A stretch of 64,000 bases of DNA from Paenibacillus polymyxa. GTDB lineage: Bacteria > Bacillota > Bacilli > Paenibacillales > Paenibacillaceae. The stretch spans positions 4,507,501-4,571,500 of the forward strand of contig NZ_CP049783.1 in NCBI RefSeq assembly GCF_015710975.1, read 5' to 3'. This document shows, piece after piece, positions 8,243 to 16,524 of this stretch. Under the pieces are notes generated by a model. That model had not been told where the DNA came from. It worked only from the letters and a program-made list of their open reading frames with translations, and searched no databases. A program made the translations under genes and the position numbers. Within the stretch, counting starts at the first letter, position 1, and each line of letters starts with the position of its first letter.

Positions 8243-8467
8243 ATGATTATTGAGTTAAAAAGATTGCCAGATGTCACAAGGCACATGGTAGGAGAGCGAA
8301 CAAATGACCCAAACATGGATATATGGTGGGTGAATGGATGCAACGAAGAAGGCGAAGATTACTATGAGTTATACATAGATAGTCATGATAATCACCATAG
8401 CTTTTATTATAAATATGGTTGGGGCGAAATTAAAAGTTTAGAGGAAGCGTTGGAGGAATTAGAATGA
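8243..8467 (+). CDS. Acidic small protein, 74 aa
   Basis: AAGGAGGAG before the ATG. Acidic and aromatic, with several Trp/Tyr and paired His (SHDNHHSF). The stop overlaps the next start (GAATGA). Not recognised. Confidence 0.7.
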   Translation: MIIELKRLPDVTRHMVGERTNDPNMDIWWVNGCNEEGEDYYELYIDSHDNHHSFYYKYGWGEIKSLEEALEELE

Positions 8468-8652
8468 AGATTGTCTGCATAGATAATTTTGACAGGGAAT
8501 CAGTGAGTGACAAATTAGTTTGTGAGAATGTAAGTGAGCACTATGGCAACGCTATTGTTGATTTCCTGAATGAAAAGTTTTCGGGAGACTATAGTTCCGA
8601 TTTTTATAAATTGACAGATGATAAATATGAGCTTTATAAATGGGAGCCGTAA
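8464..8652 (+). CDS. Small acidic protein, 62 aa
   Basis: Starts inside the stop of the previous gene (ATGA overlap) and is served by GGAGGAATTAG. Acidic, rich in Tyr/Phe/Asp. No family recognised. Confidence 0.65.
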   Translation: MKIVCIDNFDRESVSDKLVCENVSEHYGNAIVDFLNEKFSGDYSSDFYKLTDDKYELYKWEP

Positions 8653-8655
8653 AAT

Positions 8656-8841
8656 ATGCCATACATAAAAAAAGATGATTTTAGGCAGTTATGTTGTTAT
8701 TTTTTCCGACAAGGATGTAATGCTGGATATGGGATAGATGTCTCAGAAAATTTGTGGGAGCAGGAAGAAGAGGCGTTTAGATCGATATATGAAGATTATT
8801 TACTGAATATTTTTTCTAAGAAGGAGGAAATTGATGTATAA
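8656..8841 (+). CDS. Small unknown protein, 61 aa
   Basis: Only 3 nt after the previous stop. Aromatic-rich with two adjacent Cys (QLCCYF) and an acidic C-terminus. Part of a run of four tightly spaced or overlapping genes. Confidence 0.6.
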   Translation: MPYIKKDDFRQLCCYFFRQGCNAGYGIDVSENLWEQEEEAFRSIYEDYLLNIFSKKEEIDV

Positions 8842-9079
8842 GAAGTATTGGAACGAAGATGGTAAACGATACATGATAAAAATTGATGAAGTAAGAGTTA
8901 ATACGAGTAGAGAACATGGGATGACTTACTACAAACTTGTTCAAAAATTAAAAATCTACCAGAAGAAAAAATACTGCTTGGGTTGGAAGTGTATTTATTT
9001 AAATCAATGGGACGAAGAAAAGGGCGAGGATTTAATTAAAAGAATCCGTGAGAGCACTAATGATTGCTTCAGTAAATAA
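8834..9079 (+). CDS. Small basic protein, 81 aa
   Basis: AAGGAGG 7 nt before the ATG at 8834; the start overlaps the end of the previous gene. Lys/Tyr-rich. Not recognised. Confidence 0.65.
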   Translation: MYKKYWNEDGKRYMIKIDEVRVNTSREHGMTYYKLVQKLKIYQKKKYCLGWKCIYLNQWDEEKGEDLIKRIRESTNDCFSK

Positions 9080-9093
9080 ATAAGGAGAGCGAT

Positions 9094-9462
9094 ATGAACC
9101 TAATTGAAATACAAAAATTTATGAGAGTTGTTGAGCGTTATTCGCCTGATTGTTTTATCAATTCCAAGTTCGAGTTAATAATCGAACCCAAGAATAACAT
9201 ATTTCTTCTTCTTGAGGATGTTGAGACAGAATGGGATATCAAAAGAAAGGTCTTGGCATGGTTATCGCGACCAAGCTGCAAGGGAGTAAGTAAGTATTGG
9301 CAGAAACGATTTAGGGCAATTATCAATGAATATTTAGGAACTAATTTTACAGCAGACGATATGGATGAGATATATACATATTTGGGTAATGACTGCAATA
9401 GAAAGAAGACAATTATGTTTATTGATTCTGGGTACGATTTGTCTTTATTGAATAGCAATTGA
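9094..9462 (+). CDS. Unknown 122-aa protein
   Basis: TAAGGAGAG precedes the ATG. Mixed alpha/beta composition; the stretch KVLAWLSRPSCKG...YWQKRFRAIINEYLGT looks like a compact helical domain. Four Cys but no clear pairing. Function not recognised. Confidence 0.7.
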   Translation: MNLIEIQKFMRVVERYSPDCFINSKFELIIEPKNNIFLLLEDVETEWDIKRKVLAWLSRPSCKGVSKYWQKRFRAIINEYLGTNFTADDMDEIYTYLGNDCNRKKTIMFIDSGYDLSLLNSN

Positions 9463-9503
9463 AAAGTCAAATTTTATTAAAACATTAAAAGGGAGAAATT
9501 AAA

Positions 9504-9761
9504 ATGAGCGAATGTAAGATTAGTGCTGACGAAATTATTGGAATGGGCAAAACGATTGAAAGTTTAATGGAAAAGATTAGAATCCTAGAGGAAGAAAACA
9601 AGATCATTCAGGCAGAGTGGACTATGTGTGATCGAGCTTGTAAGATGTGGAACAAAAGAAGCGAAAAGCTTAAAAAAGTATTATACAAGATTACGGTGCA
9701 GACAAAAGATGATGATATTTTTAAACTAGCAAATGATGCAGTTGAAAATTATTACGATTGA
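9504..9761 (+). CDS. Small coiled-coil protein, 85 aa
   Basis: AAAGGGAG before the ATG. Residues 10-45 form a probable coiled coil (ESLMEKIRILEEENKIIQ). A Cys pair (CDRACKMW) follows. Not recognised. Confidence 0.65.
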   Translation: MSECKISADEIIGMGKTIESLMEKIRILEEENKIIQAEWTMCDRACKMWNKRSEKLKKVLYKITVQTKDDDIFKLANDAVENYYD

Positions 9762-9849
9762 TTTGGTGTAAAATGCGTGTTTCATTAAAATATCGAGCTT
9801 GAAAAACGGAGCATAAGTGAATATAAAGGAGAAAAACGGAGGTAGAAAA

Positions 9850-10026
9850 ATGAAGATTAACACAGATAGTATTTGCTTGAAATGCAAGAACTTCGAACAT
9901 GAATGTGGAGATCTGTCTCAACAGGAGGAATATAATTGCTTTGAGACGTGTAATAGCCCAGACGAGACTATCCAAGATAGATTTGAAGATGAGTACGAGA
10001 TAAATGAGTGTAGAGGATTTGCTTAG
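9850..10026 (+). CDS. Cys-rich small protein, 58 aa
   Basis: ACGGAGGT precedes ATG 9850. Six cysteines (CLKC, CGD, NCFETC, NECRG) suggest metal binding. Very acidic C-terminal half. A longer in-frame GTG start at 9817 has no comparable site. Confidence 0.65.
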   Translation: MKINTDSICLKCKNFEHECGDLSQQEEYNCFETCNSPDETIQDRFEDEYEINECRGFA

Positions 10027-10057
10027 AATAAATACATACGAATAGGAGAATTAAACT

Positions 10058-10468
10058 ATGAACAAAGAACAAGAAGAATTGCTTATGGAAGAAAGAGAGG
10101 ACTACAATTATCAATGTTTTGATGCAATGATGAGTTCTCTTTTCGATCTAGCAAATGAGTTGCATGATAAGCTGGAAGAGGGCGAAGAATTAACTGACGC
10201 GGAGGCAGCGTTCTTGCGGAGTTTTGATATTTATGTTGATTCATGTTGCGAACTGGATGATTTAGGGGAGGAAAAGCAGGGAATTGGAGAGAATGTGAAG
10301 CCCATCAAAAACGAAGTTTACGTTGTCAAAGGAAGAAGTGGAATTGTATTCTCTGCAACCATTAACTATGAAGAAGCTCTGAAGGCGAAAGACGCTTTGA
10401 ATGAAATAGAAAGTGACAGAGGTATAATTGAACACTGGGAAAACAATAGATGCGTAGTGCGGGATTAA
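10058..10468 (+). CDS. Unknown 136-aa acidic protein
   Basis: ATAGGAG precedes the ATG. Strongly acidic N-terminal two thirds; the C-terminal third (VYVVKGRSGIVFSATIN) has a beta-strand pattern. Not recognised. Confidence 0.7.
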   Translation: MNKEQEELLMEEREDYNYQCFDAMMSSLFDLANELHDKLEEGEELTDAEAAFLRSFDIYVDSCCELDDLGEEKQGIGENVKPIKNEVYVVKGRSGIVFSATINYEEALKAKDALNEIESDRGIIEHWENNRCVVRD

Positions 10469-10521
10469 TAAACAATTAAAATCAAATCAAATACATATTT
10501 GATTTAGAAGGGACGAGAAGG

Positions 10522-10722
10522 ATGAAAGAAGAGTTAAGTAAGTTGATAGTTGTCTATGAAGAAAAGATTCTTACGGAACAGGCTTTTAGAAATCCTGTGA
10601 TGGTTCCAGATGAGTGGGGAGGTCTACCCATTAAACCTCATTCCATTGATTCGATTAGGTCATTGGAAAGGGAGTATACATACAAAGAAATTGTGGCAGA
10701 TCTAAAAGAAATGATAAAATGA
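10522..10722 (+). CDS. Small unknown protein, 66 aa
   Basis: AAGGGACGAGAAGG precedes the ATG. Helical ends around a Pro-rich middle (NPVMVPDEWGGLPIKP). Stop overlaps the dyad at 10715..10730. Confidence 0.65.
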   Translation: MKEELSKLIVVYEEKILTEQAFRNPVMVPDEWGGLPIKPHSIDSIRSLEREYTYKEIVADLKEMIK

Positions 10723-10749
10723 ACATTTTAATATAAAGGGTGACAAAAA

Positions 10750-10920
10750 ATTCTAATTTCTTATCTTAATACTGCTTTGGGTATGTTGGCGGCGCTGGCA
10801 ATATTATATCTACCTTGTCGCCTCATAAGTTTCACTAACGAGTCAAAATTCTCTCATAAAACATATTTCTATTTAATGATGGGGTCATTTATTTTAATTG
10901 TAACGTTACAGAGATTTTAG
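10750..10920 (+). CDS. Small membrane protein, ATT start
   Basis: 56 codons with two hydrophobic helices (LNTALGMLAALAILYLP and a second ending ILIVTLQRF). AAAGGG (10735..10740) stands 9 nt before ATT 10750. From the in-frame TGA at 10741 to a TTG at 10777 there is no ATG/GTG/TTG, and that TTG is 36 nt from the ribosome binding site and inside the first membrane helix. ATT initiation is the best reading. Follows the dyad at 10715. Confidence 0.6.
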   Translation: MLISYLNTALGMLAALAILYLPCRLISFTNESKFSHKTYFYLMMGSFILIVTLQRF

Positions 10921-10944
10921 ATTTTTAAGAAAGAGGTGATGCTA

Positions 10945-11610
10945 ATGGTTGACTTTGCATGGTTAAACTCCCCTGAGGGAAGAGAAGAAATAAACAGAAG
11001 ACGTGAAGAACGCAGAATACAGGAGAACCTAGAAAGTAAAACAGTATCATTCACAGGACACCGCCCGAATAAATTAGGAAATTGCTACAGCCTTATGGAT
11101 AAACAATCAAAATACATAAAAAGCAAAATTGAAACAGTGTTAATTGACTTAATTAAGAATGAGGGAGTTGAACGTTTTATATCCGGTGGAGCAATTGGGT
11201 TTGACCAAATAGCCTTTTGGACAGTACAAGGACTAAAGAAAAATTACTACTCCAGCATCGTCAATATTGTCGCTGTACCATTTAAAAAGCAGCCAATAAA
11301 ATGGTCAGATAAAGAGACCCAACTGTGGTACAAGAAGATGCTTGATACAGCAGATGAAGTTGTTTATGTAGACGAGCTGCCACTATATGGGGTAGAGGGA
11401 GTGCCTATTGGTGAGTATCATGTAGCGAAAATGCAAAAAAGAAATGAATACATGGTAGATAAATCACGAATCGCTGTCGCTGCTTGGGATGGATCGAAGG
11501 GGGGCACAGGTAATTGTTGTAGATATGTAAGGAAGAAAGGCAAAACATTATACACGTTAAAGCCGCAGCGTGATTTTGAGTTGGATGTGATTTATGGATT
11601 CAATGGATAG
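10945..11610 (+). CDS. SLOG/YpsA-like (DUF1273) protein
   Basis: 221 residues. After a charged N-terminal arm (1-30) comes the YpsA-type core: VSFTGHRPNKLG at 34-45, then RFISGGAIGFDQIAFWTV at 80-97, the Rossmann-like SLOG signature for binding a nucleotide-like ligand. Later parts keep family features (DKSRIAVAAWDGSKGGTGNC). YpsA homologues in Firmicutes affect cell division, and SLOG proteins act in nucleotide signalling or defence systems; which applies here is unknown. ATG 10945 follows GAGGTGATGCTA; the same spacer string precedes the HD protein at 11851. Confidence 0.8.
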   Translation: MVDFAWLNSPEGREEINRRREERRIQENLESKTVSFTGHRPNKLGNCYSLMDKQSKYIKSKIETVLIDLIKNEGVERFISGGAIGFDQIAFWTVQGLKKNYYSSIVNIVAVPFKKQPIKWSDKETQLWYKKMLDTADEVVYVDELPLYGVEGVPIGEYHVAKMQKRNEYMVDKSRIAVAAWDGSKGGTGNCCRYVRKKGKTLYTLKPQRDFELDVIYGFNG

Positions 11611-11620
11611 GAGTAGAAAA

Positions 11621-11803
11621 ATGAAATATAAAATATGGGACATGTTTAAAGATCGTTTTTTAACTGAAGGTGAAAGCTATTGCTTTGGCATTGGATCGGA
11701 TGGCAAGTTGTACGAATTTGATTTTGGGGCGTGTGGTGAAAGTGCTTGGTTGAACAGAAAGGCATGTCCTGAACACTATGAAATTCACATGGAAGATGAC
11801 TGA
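11621..11803 (+). CDS. Small unknown protein, 60 aa
   Basis: ATAGGAGTAG precedes ATG 11621, 10 nt after the SLOG gene stop. Aromatic, acidic, three Cys, and a C-terminus with His (CPEHYEIHMEDD). The dyad at 11804 follows immediately. Confidence 0.65.
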   Translation: MKYKIWDMFKDRFLTEGESYCFGIGSDGKLYEFDFGACGESAWLNRKACPEHYEIHMEDD

Positions 11804-11850
11804 TAAAATTGGGCTTTTAGAAGGAATAGATTGCAAGGAGGTTGATGCTA

Positions 11851-12420
11851 ATGAAGGTCATATATTCTAAGTGGCATAATAACTATGATGAATTGGTAGT
11901 TGGACAAGAATATGGCGCTCAATATTATAAAAAAGGATGGTTGTTAATAGGAACAGTTTTGTATAGAGAGGATTGCTTCAAGATAGTAAACAACTTAAAC
12001 AAAGCAATCTCAATTGCTTCAACCATGCATAATGGTCAACTTGATAAGGGTGGTAATCCATATATTTTACATCCATTGCGTGTAATGATGAATTTGAAAT
12101 CAAATGAAGAACAAATTGTGGCAGTACTGCATGATATCTTAGAAGATACAACTATGACTGAAGAGAAGCTGTCAGAAGATTTCACTGACCAAATTATTGA
12201 TGCAGTTATTGCTTTGACAAGACAAGAGAATGAAACGTATTGGGAGTTCATTGCACGTTGTAAACAAAATGAGTTAGCCCGAACTGTCAAAATTGCAGAT
12301 ATTGAAGACAATATGGATTTGAGTAGGCTTGAAAAGCCAACAAAGAAGGATTATGACCGTGTGAAGAAATATAAGAAGGCTTTAATCGAATTAAAGGAGA
12401 GTATTTCAATTGAAATTTAA
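11851..12420 (+). CDS. HD-domain small alarmone hydrolase-like protein
   Basis: 189 residues. Residues ~50-180 form a RelA/SpoT/MESH1-type HD domain: ASTMHNGQLDKGGNPYILHP holds the first metal His and the family's HxxQ...YxxHP pattern, AVLHDILEDT is the HD motif, and VKIADIEDNMDLSRL matches the conserved K.AD..DN...L stretch. The family hydrolyses (p)ppGpp. There is no synthetase domain, so it could lower alarmone levels in the host. AAGGAGG precedes ATG 11851. The 3' end overlaps the next gene by 11 nt. Confidence 0.85.
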   Translation: MKVIYSKWHNNYDELVVGQEYGAQYYKKGWLLIGTVLYREDCFKIVNNLNKAISIASTMHNGQLDKGGNPYILHPLRVMMNLKSNEEQIVAVLHDILEDTTMTEEKLSEDFTDQIIDAVIALTRQENETYWEFIARCKQNELARTVKIADIEDNMDLSRLEKPTKKDYDRVKKYKKALIELKESISIEI

Positions 12421-12697
12421 AATGTTTATTGCTATATCTTTAGTTTTAATTCTGATGGGATGCGAAAAAAGTTATAAGACATATTACGACCAAAAATATA
12501 TTGAAACGATCAGGACGAGTAAGGGAGATATTATGGTGTTTACAGATGAAGATGGTCAAAAAAATGGATTTATTATTAGCTCAGACAAAACATTCAAGGT
12601 AGTGAAAAATAAATTATACGATGTAGATATTTCACTTGAAACAATCAGCCAACACGAAGGATTTGTTCAGCAGCTATCAGAAGTTAAAAGCAAGTAA
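12410..12697 (+). CDS. Small lipoprotein
   Basis: 95 residues starting TTG 12410. Signal sequence with lipobox LMGC (Cys at ~18), then a small acidic/Lys-rich domain. It should be anchored on the outer face of the membrane. The start overlaps the HD-domain gene and its ribosome binding site lies inside that gene. A perfect dyad begins on the stop codon (12695). Confidence 0.8.
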   Translation: MKFKMFIAISLVLILMGCEKSYKTYYDQKYIETIRTSKGDIMVFTDEDGQKNGFIISSDKTFKVVKNKLYDVDISLETISQHEGFVQQLSEVKSK

Positions 12698-12733
12698 AAG
12701 CATCGTTTTACCAAGATAGGAGAATACATAATA

Positions 12734-13018
12734 ATGGCAAAACAGAAGACTAATGTTCAGTATCAGTTTCCACCCAAATCAGACACTGTTTTTAGAATTT
12801 ACCTTAAAACAAATCATATGAACAGTCTAATTGTTGTTCGGTTTGAGTTGCCTAGTGGAGAGGAGTACACAAGGAATTACGGGAACATTCCTTCAAATAC
12901 TCTCTTGGTTGAATACAAAGGTTATGAATTCGAATTATACATAGATGGCGAATATGTTGGACAAAGAGTTCTTGTTGAAGCAGATAGGAACATGTTTAGA
13001 TACGATGCTATTGAATAG
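12734..13018 (+). CDS. Unknown 94-aa beta-rich protein
   Basis: ATAGGAG precedes the ATG. The pattern of alternating hydrophobic and charged residues suggests a small beta barrel. No family recognised. Confidence 0.65.
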   Translation: MAKQKTNVQYQFPPKSDTVFRIYLKTNHMNSLIVVRFELPSGEEYTRNYGNIPSNTLLVEYKGYEFELYIDGEYVGQRVLVEADRNMFRYDAIE

Positions 13019-13039
13019 TTATTTAGTTAGTTGTACACT
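13011..13039 (+). promoter_or_regulatory. Sigma-A promoter of the SOS-controlled gene
   Basis: TTGAAT (13011..13016), 17-nt spacer, TACACT (13034..13039), immediately upstream of a LexA/DinR box. The -35 overlaps the end of the gene before. Confidence 0.65.
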
Positions 13040-13043
13040 ATAA

Positions 13044-13055
13044 GAACAAACGTTC
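13044..13055 (+). promoter_or_regulatory. LexA (DinR) SOS box
   Basis: GAAC-AAAC-GTTC, a perfect match to the Bacillus SOS operator GAAC-N4-GTTC, 5 nt downstream of the -10 and thus over the transcription start. It predicts damage-induced expression of the gene at 13074. Confidence 0.8.
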
Positions 13056-13073
13056 TAGGAGTGTGTGTACAGC

Positions 13074-13457
13074 ATGAGTAATTATAAAACATCTAATGAA
13101 GACACTCAGCTTGTAATTGATTTTATACAACTACCTTATGTGTTGGATGTATTGGAGCTTAACATAAGCAAGATCAAGAAGTCTGACTTAAAGATGAAGG
13201 AATTGTTTGTTTTATATCTAGAGGGCTTACAAAGCAGAGTATTGACAGATTTAAAAGTGGTTCGTCAAAAAATGAGACAGAGAGGCATAAAAGTTTATGA
13301 GGGGGTTAGGTCAGATAAAGATTTGGTGACCGAGTATCTATGTCGTGGATATACTCACACCATGCGATTTCTTTGGTCTAAAATTAGGAATGATGTAGAA
13401 GTAAGGATAGCTGCTTATATGGATGTTGACTTGAGTAAATTGGTCAGGTTGGAATAA
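13074..13457 (+). CDS. SOS-box gene, unknown 127-aa basic protein
   Basis: Helical, basic protein (VVRQKMRQRGIKVYEG; C-terminal RNDVEVRIAAYMDVDLSKL), with no recognised domain. ATG 13074 is 12 nt from AGGAG; an in-frame GTG at 13065 is only 3 nt away, so the start is uncertain. The promoter with a perfect LexA box indicates induction by DNA damage, which in prophages often concerns induction or repair. Confidence 0.7.
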   Translation: MSNYKTSNEDTQLVIDFIQLPYVLDVLELNISKIKKSDLKMKELFVLYLEGLQSRVLTDLKVVRQKMRQRGIKVYEGVRSDKDLVTEYLCRGYTHTMRFLWSKIRNDVEVRIAAYMDVDLSKLVRLE

Positions 13458-13479
13458 TTCAGCTTGACTTAAACAAACA

Positions 13480-13538
13480 AAAATAATAAAATAATATGTA
13501 TAAGTTGTTGAGAAATACATAGGAAAATGTTGTATAAT
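13480..13538 (+). promoter_or_regulatory. Promoter with upstream AT box
   Basis: Possible -35 TTGAGA (13508..13513), 19-nt spacer, perfect TATAAT (13533..13538). The AAAATAATAAAATA variant of the shared upstream box lies before it (13480-13493). Drives the gene at 13571. Confidence 0.55.
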
Positions 13539-13570
13539 ATTGCTATGTTAAGCATCGAGGAGGGATAGAG

Positions 13571-13783
13571 ATGCAACAAGAAGATATTGATCTTATTTAC
13601 AAGAATATTGGTGACTACAAAGGTTGGACATGTCCATTTATCGGTTTGGGCTCATTAGTTATGAGAAAAGGCAACGAGGAAATTAAAGCTAACAGAGGAT
13701 TAGAAGTTAGCAATTGGGTAGTTGAATGTTGGTATGAACTAAAAAATGATATTGATAAAATTGAAAAAAGAGCTACTGCATAA
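13571..13783 (+). CDS. Small unknown protein, 70 aa
   Basis: GAGGAGGG before the ATG; first gene of the 13.5-kb transcription unit. One Cys in TCPFIGLG, Trp-rich C-terminal half. Not recognised. Confidence 0.65.
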   Translation: MQQEDIDLIYKNIGDYKGWTCPFIGLGSLVMRKGNEEIKANRGLEVSNWVVECWYELKNDIDKIEKRATA

Positions 13784-13820
13784 GGTAATAAGTTAGTTCT
13801 ATAAAGAGAGGTGACAGCAT

Positions 13821-14078
13821 ATGAAGACTAAAATCTCTAAAGAAATTAGGGATTCAATTAGGAAAGCAGCCAAATATCGTCACAAGGCTAGTCATTTTGA
13901 GATTATAATTGAAAAATGGTTGGATACAAATGGGGTTGGAGATAATGACAGTTTTAGAGATACATACATAGATTCGGTACAACTGAGCAACAATCCCGAA
14001 GAAGCCATTGAACGTTTCGAAGAACTGCTTATAGAAAAAGAGATATCTGAGAAAATAGATAGAGAATATAATAACTAA
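13821..14078 (+). CDS. Small charged helical protein, 85 aa
   Basis: AGAGGTGAC before the ATG. The basic N-terminus (RKAAKYRHKASHFE) is followed by acidic helices (EEAIERFEELLIEKEISEKID), a layout seen in small phage DNA-associated proteins. Unassigned. Confidence 0.65.
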   Translation: MKTKISKEIRDSIRKAAKYRHKASHFEIIIEKWLDTNGVGDNDSFRDTYIDSVQLSNNPEEAIERFEELLIEKEISEKIDREYNN

Positions 14079-14115
14079 GGATTAAAAAGATAAAATTTTA
14101 TTGGTGGTGATAATA

Positions 14116-14886
14116 TTGGAGATGACGCAAAGAAAAGTAAGAAAAAAATTGCGTGGGAAAATCGGTAGAATCAGACATGCATTACAATTGGTCACTATTT
14201 TACTTTATACGCTAATACTATTGATTTTAGCATTATTGATATCTATTTGGATTGAAGGTATTATACCCGGTTTGCCCAGTATCATCTCTGTCATAATCCC
14301 GTACATAGGATACTTTGTTCTTGTTCCTTTACTCTATCCTTTGAAATCGAGATATTACATAAGACGGATCACAAAAGAAGAGTATGAAAAATTGAATGGA
14401 AGGAATTTAATACATTATACCGACCACTTATTTCCTTACGAAATTGAAGAGGCTGAAAGAACTGGGATAATTAGATTGATTGCAAATAGTAGCGCACGTT
14501 CAAATTACAATTTTAAATTCAGTGATGCAACTAAGAAATTTGTTTGGTTTCACCCTTCTCGAACTGATGAAAACAAGGAACCTAAATTTAACTCTTTCTG
14601 GTACTCTCATTATAGCGAATCAGATCCAAGAGACTATAAGATAATAATTAATCCAATGAACGTAGATATGAACAGAATATTTATTAGACCTATTGATGGT
14701 GCAATAGTAATTGAAGATGATTATACAGGTGAAGCGAATATAGAAAAAACATTCAATTGGTACAATAGTAAGATATATTTTTGGAGGTCGTTGTGTGTAT
14801 CGCCAATCACATTCGGTCTTGTCATGTTTATTGGTATTAAGCAACTTATGGGAAGTATTATCGATAGGAAGCGCGCAATAAAATAA
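14116..14886 (+). CDS. Membrane protein, unknown
   Basis: 256 residues. Basic N-terminus, two adjacent transmembrane helices (about 18-75), a soluble domain of ~130 residues, and a third hydrophobic segment near the C-terminus (SPITFGLVMFIGIKQL). TTG 14116 is the canonical start at fair spacing from GGTGGTGAT. No family recognised. The dyad at 14879 overlaps its end. Confidence 0.65.
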   Translation: MEMTQRKVRKKLRGKIGRIRHALQLVTILLYTLILLILALLISIWIEGIIPGLPSIISVIIPYIGYFVLVPLLYPLKSRYYIRRITKEEYEKLNGRNLIHYTDHLFPYEIEEAERTGIIRLIANSSARSNYNFKFSDATKKFVWFHPSRTDENKEPKFNSFWYSHYSESDPRDYKIIINPMNVDMNRIFIRPIDGAIVIEDDYTGEANIEKTFNWYNSKIYFWRSLCVSPITFGLVMFIGIKQLMGSIIDRKRAIK

Positions 14887-14943
14887 CACTTTTACAGAAA
14901 TTCGCTTCCCTTTAAAATGAATAAGCAAGGAGAAGACACTGTT

Positions 14944-15396
14944 ATGAATGCAGGATGGGCAGCTCTTATAGGTGGTTTGGTAGCTTCACTAGTAAGCCTT
15001 TTAAACAATTGGTTTCAAACACGCAGAGAACGAGAAAAAGATAACAGACTGAGGAATTGGAATCTTGAAGACAAGGAAATGAGCAGGAAATATGAAGAAT
15101 TTAAAGTGTTAAATCAAGTGCTTGAAGCTGATGGTCAGGAGAGGATGATTTCATACGAATATGATTCTGAATCTAGTAAAACATTTGCGAAATTTAATCT
15201 AGTAAAGTATAGAGAAAGCATTAGACATATATTATTTAATAATCTAGACCTCTTGCCACCAAAAGTAAGAAACAAAACACGAAAATTAGACATAACAATA
15301 TTTGATAATACTGATAAGGTTAGATACGAGTGGAACAACGAGATGTCTAATTTATATACTGATCTTATAAAAGAAATTTTGAAAAATTATAAATAA
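14944..15396 (+). CDS. Membrane-anchored coiled-coil protein
   Basis: 150 residues. N-terminal membrane helix (WAALIGGLVASLVSLLNNWF) followed by a basic, heptad-rich region. AAGGAGAAG stands 9 nt before ATG 14944; ATG 14917 lies upstream of that site. Similar anchored proteins occur at 18602 and 36848. Unassigned. Confidence 0.65.
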   Translation: MNAGWAALIGGLVASLVSLLNNWFQTRREREKDNRLRNWNLEDKEMSRKYEEFKVLNQVLEADGQERMISYEYDSESSKTFAKFNLVKYRESIRHILFNNLDLLPPKVRNKTRKLDITIFDNTDKVRYEWNNEMSNLYTDLIKEILKNYK

Positions 15397-15453
15397 TAAA
15401 ATTAATCTTCTAAATACACCCGATAGGATTAAACATTAATGGAGGAATCTTAT

Positions 15454-15735
15454 TTGTTCAAAAAAATAATATGTATTTGCCTAGGTGTTTTAATTGTAGG
15501 TTTATTGGGCTACCAGTCTTATGTTAGCTACCAGCAGGATAAGGCACTGAAGGGACTAACAGAAGAATTTGAAAGCTTAAAAACAAGAGTTGAAGATGTC
15601 GAAGATAAAGGAAATATTTATGACACTGAAGATTTAGATATGAGGTTGAACGATCTAGAATCTCATATTAAAGACATGGATACAAATATAGATGATCTAG
15701 ATAGCCGTGTCCAAAATATTGAATTGTGGAGATAG
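15454..15735 (+). CDS. Membrane-anchored coiled-coil protein
   Basis: 93 residues. One N-terminal membrane helix (IICICLGVLIVGLLGYQSY), then about 65 residues of acidic coiled coil. TTG 15454 is 8 nt from GGAGG; the ATG at 15439 would place that site inside the gene. Spanin-like or holin-accessory roles can look like this, but nothing specific supports one. Confidence 0.65.
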   Translation: MFKKIICICLGVLIVGLLGYQSYVSYQQDKALKGLTEEFESLKTRVEDVEDKGNIYDTEDLDMRLNDLESHIKDMDTNIDDLDSRVQNIELWR

Positions 15736-15781
15736 AAATAGAAAGTAAAACGAATCTTTTATTTAGCGAGGTGTATTTGCT

Positions 15782-15952
15782 TTGAAATACAGGTTGGAGA
15801 AGTTTTCAGAAAATAGATATATTGTGTACGTTAATGATAAACATGTCATGAATGTATGGAAAGAATCTAATTATTGGAGAACTTCTATAAGTGCAGATTC
15901 AAACTATAAGTCGAGAAAGCAAGCTGTTGAATCTAATCTTGATAAAATGTGA
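15782..15952 (+). CDS. Small unknown protein, 56 aa
   Basis: TTG start after GCGAGGTG. Basic, aromatic (Tyr/Trp), compact alpha/beta composition. The stop overlaps a perfect dyad (15943..15958). Confidence 0.6.
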   Translation: MKYRLEKFSENRYIVYVNDKHVMNVWKESNYWRTSISADSNYKSRKQAVESNLDKM

Positions 15953-16034
15953 GTTTTATTTAAATAGTATCAGTGGGATAGAATGAATTTAACAAAAGAT
16001 AAGCGACTTCATCAAAAAGTGAGAGGGAAGTGAA

Positions 16035-16511
16035 ATGAATAAGAAAAAGTTCTTTCTCAGTCTGTTTATTGTTTTAATTATTTTAGTTGTTTTACAAGTG
16101 CCAAATTATATTAGATATCAATTTGATAAAAACTTTGGAGACCCTCATACTTTCTTTTATGGCGTTGGAATAGGTGTTTTATTAGATGAAACTAATAACT
16201 ATTACGAAGAAGAAATTGATTTAGATGATCAAAATAAATTTTCAATTGATGTCTCTCAATACAAAAAAAGAAAGGCTGATTTATATATTTATGGTAGGTA
16301 CATCAATAGTGCGGAACCACTTGTTGTAGTACTGAATGATAATGTCATATACAACGACAAACCTGAAAATGAATCAGTTGATTTTTACTCAAGGTATTAC
16401 TTTAAAAAACACTTTGTTGTTAAGTTAAGCGAAGCAGTAAAAGAAGGAGAAAACAAACTGGTAATTTCAACTGGGAACGCGACGAAAAACTATGGGCTAT
16501 ATATCAATTAA
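16035..16511 (+). CDS. Exported or membrane-anchored protein, 158 aa
   Basis: N-terminal hydrophobic helix (FFLSLFIVLIILVVLQV) after KKK, then an outward domain of ~125 residues rich in Asp/Tyr/Asn, beta-like. No clear cleavage site, so it is probably anchored. AGAGGGAAG before the ATG. Unassigned. Confidence 0.65.
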   Translation: MNKKKFFLSLFIVLIILVVLQVPNYIRYQFDKNFGDPHTFFYGVGIGVLLDETNNYYEEEIDLDDQNKFSIDVSQYKKRKADLYIYGRYINSAEPLVVVLNDNVIYNDKPENESVDFYSRYYFKKHFVVKLSEAVKEGENKLVISTGNATKNYGLYIN

Positions 16512-16524
16512 AGGAGAGGATTCC

